Below are positions 44,306 through 52,535 of a stretch of DNA of 64,000 bases, piece by piece. Location of the stretch: positions 310,001-374,000 of the forward strand of contig WTXI01000027.1 of NCBI GenBank assembly GCA_022376515.1, written 5' to 3'. Position 1 is the first letter of the stretch; each line of letters opens with the position of its first letter. The translations under genes were made by a program, and so were the position numbers. The stretch is from Lactifluus volemus (Eukaryota; Basidiomycota; Agaricomycetes; Russulales; Russulaceae). Under the pieces are notes generated by a model. That model saw nothing but the letters and a program-made list of their open reading frames with translations. It had not been told where the DNA came from and did not search any database.

Positions 44306-45732
44306 TTGTGAATGTCCGGACAACCTGAATTCTCACCCGAGAGTACAGAGTGTAGATAGACCTGCGCCGTGGTGCGGAATATGTCAGCCATCAGATGTTG
44401 TTTGGCCTTGGGATTGTTCGCACTTCCTCCTCCTCCTCCTGGGTAGTAAATGCCTCCAGGTGGTGGTGGAGGCTACAGATGTTCGAGTAACATCACCTCG
44501 ATTGGCCGATCACGGTCGACGAGTTCTGGCATGCTGAGAGAACCACGTTGGATGCAGACATCCTTCCAGTAGGCGAGATCTGATATCTCAGCTATGGCCA
44601 GTGCCATCTCTGCATTTCACCGAAGGTAGTAAAAACAGGCATTGGTGTGCCCTGACGAGGAGGATGACAGATGAGACATCATGAGAGATGCTCAACCTGT
44701 GTTTGCAGTGTGGTGGCTAGAGAAACAAATATTAGCACTTTTTTTTATCAAGAGGGGATATGTTGATACGTACTGTTGAATGCTCAATCCTTACAGCTCG
44801 AGACCACCATGAGCTCTCCATGTCATCCATTGCTTTCCAGCCTGGGTTAGGTATGATATCTGGGTGAGAAGTATTGTCTTGCAGTAGCATCGCTACATGT
44901 AGGGGTGAGTGTGGGGAACAGGAAGGACCAAAGTTGTTGGAGAAGAGAGAAGGGAACCAAAGCGAGACATCTTGAGAATTGGCGCTTGTTGTGGCGAGGG
45001 AGGCGGCATCTGTGTCCTTGAGGCATTGGGGCTCCTGTCTTGACAGGAGGACACCGTGACAGCGCATGGGTGGCCTTTGATGTGTGGTTAATGCGAAAGG
45101 GAAGTAAAGGAGAGGGAGATAGAATCAAAGGCTGCTGTGCATGCAGTGTGCGAGTCTTGGTAGCGGAGTAGAAGGACAAAGTGACAAATGGTCATTTGTA
45201 CACGTGAACACAAATGTCCAGGGCTGTAGCCCACTTATATATATAGTGTCACTCACGTGACTTCACATCTCTTTCTCCTTCCACTATGTCATTCTGACAT
45301 TATTCCCATCTCCCTCATAGACCTAATATTTAAAATAATAATAAATGTATTCTATAGTAATCTACAAGCTGTTAACTCAATTATTAAGTCAAAACAAGAG
45401 TAAAAAAAATTACCTGTGTGACACATGACTGCAAAAGAGGCATCCTGACAAAATTTACAGTAGCAATACCTTATAAGATAAGATTAACCATGCAAGGCAT
45501 TGTTATCCCAAGTTACTGATAACAATACCTTGATGTGGTAATCTTGTCATTATCAGGGATTGTCATCCCAAGTTGTTATTGACAATACCTTGACATGATA
45601 ATCTTATCATTATCAGGGATTGTTATTATCGACAATCCCTGGTCAAAATATTATTATTATAAAAATATATTACAAGGTATGACAAGGGATTGCAATAACT
45701 TGTTAAATAATATTAAATGATAATCCCAAAAT

Positions 45733-46456
45733 GGCCAGGGTTACCCTTGTCAAACATTTTTCCAGAAGTTTCCGCAATGAGGTGGGGGAGACAACAGCAG
45801 AGTGAACAAGGCAGAAATGGATGCTGTGGAGAAGCACAGTGATGCACATGTGGCAGGGAAGTGAGAGGGGCAATAGGATGATAGATGAGGTGAGGTTGGA
45901 CAATATGGCAAGGTACAGTGACACACATGCAGCAGGGAGTCAATAAGAGAAGAAAGGAGAAAGGCAGAGGCAGAAATGGATGCTGTGATGAGGTGCAGTG
46001 GTGTGCAGGCAGAATGGAGGTGAGCTGAACAACAGGAGGGTAGATGAGATAATAATGGATGTTTTGGCAAAGTGTAGAAGTGTGCATGCAGCAGGGAAGC
46101 GAGAGAGCAGCAGGATGACAGATGAGGCAGGGTTGGATAATATGGCAAGGTGCAGTGGCATACATGCAGCAGAGAGACAATAATGGAAGCAAGGAGACAG
46201 GCAGAGGTTGAAACAGATGCTTTAATTAGGTGCAGTGGGGTGGCAGTAACAGCAGCAGTAGGTGGAGACAATGGCACACACAGTAACACACTTACCTGAT
46301 AGGAGGCATGACCCCAACACTAACCTCCAGGTCAGGTCTGTGTACCCCTGCCTGTACCCCACAAAAACCCTAACCCCAGCCTTGGGGTAAGGGTTTGCTG
46401 GGGTAAGGGTAAGGGTATCAATAAATATACCCCAGAGTTACCCTTGTTGATCACTA
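45733..46456. mobile_element. Minisatellite-rich hAT-type element, copy 2 (incomplete)
   Basis: From about 45775 the sequence matches 28925-29792 without the type D LTR. It ends with the same right terminus, TTGTTGATCACTA at 46456. The left end matching 28347 is missing. It abuts the 3.5-kb candidate element on the left and the gypsy integrase relic on the right. Confidence 0.7.
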
Positions 46457-46750
46457 TCGTTCTCTAAAGAGAACTCAGAATGCAGACTTTGGTGGTTTGG
46501 CAGATCTGACACTTGTGCAGGTGTCAATGTACCACTTGACATCTTGATCAACAGAGAGCCACCAGAAATGATCTAAGATGGTGTGGTGAGTGGAATAAAT
46601 GCCTTTATGGCCAAGGTGGTTGTGAGTGTCACAAAGGATTAGTGTTTTGAAGTCTGGTCTAGTCTGGTTTTTTGCCCAAAAATAGGGCAACTGCAACTGC
46701 AACTGGTTGCAACTACCTCATAGAACAGCCAGAACTGGACTGGACTGTAT

Positions 46751-48194
46751 TTTTTTTTTTTTTTTTTTGAACTTTTCTCTTATTGAGATGGGTTTAGGGG
46801 ATTGCCCTATGTACCATGTCGTAACTAAACAGTGTCCGCTATGTGTAGCTACTCTTGCAATTTGTCCAGTAATCCTCTCCTTGTCCTGCGTTTCGTCTCG
46901 GTGTTGAGCTGGGCCAAGCAGTGGTCGGAGGTCTCCTTGTGTGGCTGGTCTGAGGCTAGTGCTCTGCCGTATGTGTGGTGGGGGAAGTGCGTCTCTGCAC
47001 TCTGCCAGGGGCCAGGAGTAGATGTTGTCGGCTTCGGTTCTTGAGGCTTTGATGTTGAGCTTGTCTTCTTCTTCTTTTTCGATGGATGTTGGTCTTGTGT
47101 CTTCTTAGCCTGAGGTGGAACGGTGGTCATGGTGCTGATGGGGGGGCAGGGGGAGCGTCTCGAGTATTGGGGACCAGCTTGTTCAGCTTTGGGGCAGCTC
47201 TGGACTTGCCTTTGCCACTTGCCTCCCCACTCTCATCACTTTCCCCCTTGGAGAAAGGGCATCGGTGTCGCTTGGTGGCCCTGTGTGACGCAAACTCTCG
47301 CTTCCAGTACTTGCATGACCGTTGGGGTTTGCCATTGGCCACGTCAACAGCGGCTTTCCGGCGTGCCTGCCTCAATGCGCGATTCCTTTTCCGTGCAAGT
47401 CACCTCTTCTCCTTCAGAGCCAGAGTTGCCACCCTCTGACCCTTGGTGAGATCGAAAAAGGCTTGAGGGCCCTCTCCATTAAGAAGCTCTAAAATAAATC
47501 CAAACATCACCTTTTTCACCTTGTTGAGGGGGCGAGGCACAAGCGCAACAGCACACTTGACCAGGTGAGCATGGAACTGGGGAGCAAACTCAACCCAAAA
47601 AAATTTTCCGTCTTTGGCCTTTTGGGCCAAAATGACGTTAGCCACAAGGTGGTCCCATGATAAGAACCAACGATGGCGGAAGGTGTTGTGGATGTCGAAC
47701 ACTAATAGCTTGTCAGCTGCAGAAAGTGCCCTTTGGGTTAGGGTTTTGCCCTTTGCCCTAGGGGTTGTGCCTGCCTGCCCTTCACCTGGGGAAACGCCAG
47801 TGGGTTCAGGGTGTGGAGAATTGGGCTGTGAAATGGGGGTCCCAGTGCAAAACGGCGTAAAAGACATCTGGGAGTTTGATGTGCCAGCCTCGCCCAGCGA
47901 GCTGAGAGGCTCGGGGGGGGCTACAGAGGGAGTAGAAGGGGGGTCAACAGCTTGGGGGACGAAGGCAGCTCTGAGGGCTGCCTCAACCATGTCTGAACCA
48001 TCGCCTAGGCAATGTCCTTGCTGGATGTCATCTGGGATGTTGCAGACAACCTCCAGGGCCGCTTTTATTGCCTCAGCAGTGCCAGGAGTGCCTAAAGTGC
48101 AGTTGTCCTTGGCTCTGTTGAGGGACTGAATGTCGAGAATGGGAGGATAAGACATTGAGAAAAATCGATGATGGTGGTAAGAAGTCAAGAGGCT
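46751..48194 (-). mobile_element. Poly(A) retroposon with ORF, copy 1
   Basis: On the minus strand the element begins AGCCTCTTGACTTCTTACC and ends in a poly(A) tail (T run 46751-46768). The 15-bp direct repeat TGGACTGGACTGTAT flanks it (46736-46750 and 48195-48209). The start and the AGAAAAGT...(A)n end match the copy at 48991-50506. It carries one long ORF (see 46849-48155) and no reverse transcriptase, so it was mobilised in trans by a LINE-type machinery. Confidence 0.85.
46849..48155 (-). pseudogene. ORF of retroposon copy 1, unknown zinc-finger-like protein
   Basis: The start at 48155 (MSYPPIL) is chosen because the other copy starts at the homologous ATG. The N-terminal half is variable and Ser/Pro-rich. 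The core, around 47700-47440, reads FRHRWFLSWDHLVANVILAQ, PQFHAHLVKCAVALVPRP and VMFGFILELLNG. A frame change near 47400 leads to CKYWKREFASHRATKRHRC, a Cys/His motif, and basic Pro/Lys-rich sequence. A second frame change near 47130 leads to ALASDQPHKETSDHCLAQLN at the C-terminus. I do not recognise the family. The basic tail and Cys/His motif suggest nucleic-acid binding, an inference only. Confidence 0.7.
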
Positions 48195-48990
48195 TGGACT
48201 GGACTGTATAGGACCAGTCCATACCGGTCTGGTTACCCTATGCCAACCGGTTGCAACTGGTCTTTAGACCAGATGGACCGGTCTTTTGACTACAAGAAGG
48301 CTATATATGGTGTCAAAAAAGAATGCGGGGGCCACAGGGCACAGAGAACAACTGCATGTGGGAGCAAAAGAGCAATGGAATGAGAAGTCACACAGTAAGG
48401 AAAAAGATTGTGGGATGCATCTACAATCCCCTTGCCTTTTATTTTGGTATATAAGTAGTCTAGGGTGTAAACTACAGATTGAATAGTCAGAACAAGTCCA
48501 AGAACGGCTCAAATGGTTTAGAAATGACTGAGATATGGTTCAATCAATCAATTGGCCATATCTCAGTTATTTCTGAACCATTTGGGCTGTTCTTGGGCTC
48601 ATTCTGACCACAAATTTCAGCCCATAGGCAACCCGCACTCATCCATAAAAAAGACCGGTTGCAACCGGTTGCAACTGGTCTTTTACCAGTTTTTGAATAT
48701 TAAAAAAGAAGGCAACTGGCAACTGGACTGATCAAAAATAAGGGCAACTGCAACTGAAAGTCCAGTCCCTTCCAGTTGGGTTGTGTTGGGTTGCCAGTCT
48801 TTTCGAGGTCCATAGGACTGGACCTGTAAACACTACAAAGGATGGCCAGATGCTCCAAGGACAGGATGAACATCTGTGGGCATCCTTGACTAAAGTTGTG
48901 CCAGAGATGGCCATCAATCAAGGAGAACTGTTTGGCTTTGCAAAGGAATTTGGCAAGAGTGTCATTAGAGAGGTTAAAAGGGAGTTTGAG

Positions 48991-50506
48991 CAAGCTTCTT
49001 AGCCTCTTACCACCATCATTGTTCTTTTCACAATGCCTTATCCTCCCATCCTCTGCAAAGTCAACTATGAACAAGCTCACGCAGACACCATCTTTGGTGT
49101 TCCAGGTGCCTGGGAAGCCCTGGAGGCTGCCATCGCTGCTCTGGCTAATGTGCCCCCTGGGGATGAGGTGGCCACGGAGTCTGCCCTCAAAGTGTCTCTC
49201 CTAGCTGCCACATCAGCAACATTTCCCCCCTCCCTTTCCCCTCCCTCCCTTTCCCCTTCCCCAGACCCAGCAACCTTGGCCTCTCCCCTGGACGCAAGAT
49301 CTCGGTTAGTGCGGTTGCTTGGGAAGGGCGGTGTTTCCTCTCCCTCTTCCTCAGAGGCCCCTCCCCTGCCCCCTACAGGACAGCTGGACGAGTCTGGCCC
49401 TTTTAATTCTCACGAATTTTACCCTCCCTGGGTTTTTACCGAGACTCCCATTTCTCGGCCCACTTCAATGCCTGCCATGGATACTTTGGACGGCAGGGCT
49501 GAGCCCTCCTTTGTGACTCACCGCTTTTACCCTGGTAAAAAGCTGGTCAAGAAGAAGGCACTTCCTGCAGATGTCGAACTTTCCATCTTCAACATCTACA
49601 ACATCTTCCATCACTGTTGGTACCTCTCCATAGACCACCTCAAGGCTAATGCCCTCTTGGCTCAAAAGGCTGAAGACAGAAAAATTTCCTGGGTCAAGTT
49701 TACTCCCCAGTTCCACGCTCACCTGGTCAAGTGCGCTGTTGCGCTTGTACCTCGCCCCATCAAAAAGGTGAAACAGGTGATGTTTGGGTTTATTTTAGAG
49801 CTTCTCAATGGGAAAGGCCCAATGGCCTTCTTTGACCTCACCAAAGGCCATCAGCATCAAACCCGGGCCCAAAAGGAGAAGAAGCGACTTGCACAGAAAA
49901 GGAATCACACATTGAGGCGAGAACACCAGAAAGCCACGGAAGAAGCGGTCGAAGGCCGACCACAACGGCAATGCCAGCAGTGCGGATGCAAGTTCACCTC
50001 TCGCAAAGCCGCAAAGTGACACTGATGCCCTTTACCCAAAGAAGCGAGCAGGAAAGGTGGGGAGGGGAAAGGCAAAGGTAAAACTGATGCCCCCCCCAAA
50101 CTGAACAAGCCGGCCCCCAATACCACCACCGCACCTTCTGCCCCCCCTCTCACTCCCTCAGCCACTACTGCTCTGCAAGCTACGAAGACGTCAAAGCCAA
50201 AAGTGCCCCCAAAAAAGAAGCAGAAGGCTGCCCCAAGAGCGGCTTTTAGTCGACCCCTTGTACACACGATGGCTGGAGAGCTTGCTTCTGACCAGCCCTA
50301 TGAGAGTACCACGGACAGGCAATCAGAGTGGCTTAACACTGTGAAGAAATGCCAGACACACTGTGGGCTGTTGGACACTTTACATGACAAGTGATAAGTC
50401 TTAGGTAGTAGTTCTGTTAGGACTTTGATGTGGTATAGTGGGTGATCCCCAGAAATCCATCTAGTTAATAGAAAAGTCTTTCAAAAAAAAAAAAAAAAAA
50501 AAAAAA
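48991..50506 (+). mobile_element. Poly(A) retroposon with ORF, copy 2
   Basis: It begins CAAGCTTCTTAGCCTCTTAC and ends in about 24 A (50483-50506). The direct repeat (AAAA)GGGAGTTTGAG occurs at 48976-48990 and 50503-50517. It lies in the gypsy integrase relic, whose frame continues across the insertion. The 5' untranslated words CTCTTACCACCATCAT and the 3' end AATAGAAAAGTCTTTC are shared with copy 1. Confidence 0.87.
49033..50394 (+). pseudogene. ORF of retroposon copy 2, unknown zinc-finger-like protein
   Basis: The frame is open from the ATG at 49033 (MPYPPILCKVNYEQAH) to 50016. It then meets two TGA codons flanking a His (50017-50019 and 50023-50025) and continues open to 50394. Copy 1 encodes Arg-His-Arg at that spot, so both stops look like CGA-to-TGA changes. 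The conserved core (about 49590-49850) includes WYLSIDHLKANALLAQKAED, FHAHLVKCAVALVPRP and VMFGFILELLNGKGP. The Cys/His motif is CQQCGCKF...H-C (about 49969-50030). The C-terminus has MAGELASDQPYESTTDRQSE. Total length would be about 453 residues. No RT, endonuclease or protease motif is visible. Confidence 0.75.
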
Positions 50507-50847
50507 GGGAGTTTGAGGGTGGTGAGATAATCTTGTATCTGAGAAATGTCTTCATCTGCCTGGTTGTTGGCAGGAAGGGTAGGCAAGCTGGTGTCATCTA
50601 AAGCTTCAGCTGTGAGGAATTTCCAATTCTGGGGGAAGAGTCATCACTCCATATGAAGTCAACCTACACTTGAACCTACAGTTAGATGCCATATCAGAAG
50701 CCGCTCGTGCGCGAGCCGCTCGACCCGTGACACGTGTCAGTTTCGTGACGAATCCCAAATTTGGATAACGCTGGTAAATTTATGCGCGTATTCACACACC
50801 GGAGTGGGTCTGATACGATACAGCTACAGTCACTCCATCTGGCCATA

Positions 50848-52373
50848 ATGCTCCCTCATCTGCTAGCCTTCACCCTGACTCTCGTACCGTCACTTGTCTC
50901 CGCGGCTATGTACCCGAGAGATTCTCTTGTCAAGACTATTGACACCAAGGGCTTCCGCAACGTGATGAAAGAAAATGTGTGTGGTATAACTTACCCGTGC
51001 GCTCATTGACATTGACACCAGGCAGCGTACAAGTGTTGTGGCATTTGTCGCGTCGTGGTGTGGCGTGAGTAGTATCCACTGGCACCCAGAACTCGGAGCG
51101 GAAGCTCGAGCTTTTTTTTTAGTACTGCAAGGCAATGGTTCCAGAGTACAGTAAGGCAGCACTTGGACTTCATCCCCTGGTTCCTCTCTATGCAGTCGAC
51201 TGTGATGAAAACAGATCCCTCTGTGCTGAGCAAGTAAGCTTGTCTGTCCTCTGATATTGGAAACCAGGCTAACGTCTTCTAGAACGTGAAAGGCTTCCCG
51301 ACCGTGAAATTATTCCCCCGTGGCAAGGACCAAGCTCCTATCTTATTCGAACATCCAGAGCGTACTGCAAGCACATTCTTTTATTTCGCCACCCGACGTG
51401 TACCACACAAGAATAAGAAGCTATACCAAGTTGAAGATATCGAGCCATGGGTCAACGAGGCATGTCCATCCTCTTCTCCTTGGCTCACTCAACCCATTCA
51501 CTAGCGTACAGAAAATGGACCGAACGCGGGTGTTGTTACTTAGCAAGGCTAAGGACCTTCCCCTCATGTGGAAAGTGCTCGCCAACAAGTATCGCGACGA
51601 CTTTGCCTTTGCAAGTCACCGCGATCGCAAGGGAAAGTCTTCCGTGGCTCTCGGATATGATTCCGGGACCCAGAAGGACAGCAAAATTCTCATTTACCCC
51701 ACCGGCTCGACAAAACCCTTCCTCTTCCAGGGTCCGTCCTCCCTTTGCTTCTATTCTGACCGCCGAATGTAATATCCATGTCCCCGAAGGTGTGCTGAAA
51801 TATGATTCTATTTCCAAATTCTTCGACGAGGTACTAGACGGCACGGTTACATTAACGTCTTCGGGCTCCCAGAGTCCTGAGGATGGTCACAAGCTTTCTC
51901 CCGAAGAAGAGGACATTGAACGCAAGCAGGAAGCACAGCGCCTCGCTCTCTTGCATGGGGGGTTCGCCGACATGATAGACTTTGATGAGGCTATCAAGAA
52001 GCATGGTGCGGGCTTCCATGGCGAGCACGGTTACAGCGCATCACTCGATGACGAGTTGAAGAATGACCAGACTCGAGATACCAATAAAGCAGAATACGAG
52101 CACGAGCGGGAAGAGGACCCGATACATAGGGCTATACGTATTCAACGCGAGGAACAAGCCATCTCCGAGGCTCAAATGGCCGCCGAGACCCCACCCTTGT
52201 CTACGGTGAATGAGTCAAACGGGACACCGCAGGCATCTCCGGGAACCTCTACCTCTGAAAGCACGGTAGGACTTGGGGTGGCACCATCTGGTACGCCCTC
52301 ACCGAGCGAGGAGACAGTGCCTACTCAGGAAATCACACCTCCAGAGACAGCCCATGTCAAGGACGAGTTATAA
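50848..52373 (+). CDS. Protein disulfide isomerase-like ER protein (thioredoxin fold, KDEL)
   Basis: This is a thiol-disulfide oxidoreductase of the ER lumen. Six exons fit: 50848-50976, 51026-51064, 51123-51233, 51283-51459, 51512-51731 and 51790-52373, giving 419 residues. The start gives a signal peptide (MLPHLLAFTLTLVPSLVSA). The thioredoxin domain has VVAFVASWCGYC, with the active-site CxxC split by an intron between Gly and Tyr, then NVKGFPTVKLFP with the usual cis-Pro. A second region (MDRTRVLLLSKAKDLPLMWK) and a charged coiled segment (EEEDIERKQEAQRLALLHGG) follow. It ends KDEL, the ER retrieval signal. The fourth intron appears to use a GC donor. It resembles MPD1/P5-type PDIs in having one active site. 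It converges with the deacetylase 162 bp away. Confidence 0.9.
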
Positions 52374-52535
52374 TCACATTCACTCATGTTTGCAAGTGTA
52401 GTACAGTGATAAAGTTATAATACCTGGTATCAATATCGGTGGCAATCTTACATTGAGCAAAGGAGGAAAGCTGGACATGACATGAAAGCAAGGATCTCAG
52501 GATCCTAGACCAGTAGGGGTCGGTATGAGTAAATG
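52374..52535. other. Convergent intergenic spacer (PDI-like / deacetylase)
   Basis: 162 bp between two stop codons on opposite strands. It is AT-rich just after the PDI stop, as expected for 3' processing. No hairpin or gene is seen. Confidence 0.6.

Larger units (their letters stand above)
42224..45723. mobile_element. Candidate 3.5-kb element with perfect 8-bp flanking repeat
   Basis: TCCCAAAA is present at 42216-42223 and 45724-45731. The left subterminal part has repeated TAGGGATT and GCAATCTCTTG. The right has, in reverse, GCAATCCCTTGTC at a similar offset. The ends themselves are not clean inverted repeats. Both arms are AT-rich with many GGGATT/AATCCC words. Inside are a tRNA-like module, a 172-bp palindromic MITE, and a direct repeat (CTTGCAGTAG near 42755 and 44880). 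Short frames (44732-45067 minus; 44450-44650) contain peptides I cannot identify. Confidence 0.5.
46640..48835. mobile_element. hAT-type non-autonomous element with perfect 8-bp duplication
   Basis: The ends TAGTGTTTTGAAGTC (left) and, reverse-complemented, TAGTGTTTACAGGTC (right) are flanked by a perfect CAAAGGAT (46632-46639 and 48836-48843). Removing the element rejoins the gypsy integrase frame (LAILC-DTHNH). Without the nested retroposon it is about 740 bp, made of CAACTGCAACTGG-type repeats and a hairpin with arms of about 50 bp (48487-48605). No transposase is present. Confidence 0.87.
46457..50700 (-). pseudogene. Gypsy integrase relic carrying three insertions
   Basis: Read on the minus strand, the right part (50700-50518) ends IQDYLTTLKLP. 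It continues beyond the plus-strand retroposon with FNLSNDTLAKFLCKAKQFSL and IDGHLWHNFSQG (48975-48860), up to LAILC at 48844. After the hAT-type insert it resumes at 46639 with CDTHNHLGHKGIYSTHHTIL and DTCTSVRSAKPPK, the HHCC zinc-binding part of a gypsy integrase. The integrase core is missing. The family differs from the chromovirus at 31111. It served as the landing site that reveals the insertions' exact target duplications. Confidence 0.8.

Noticed and set aside
42216..45732. A confirmed MULE based on the TCCCAAAAT flanks
   Set aside because: There are no clean terminal inverted repeats or transposase. It is kept only as a candidate element.
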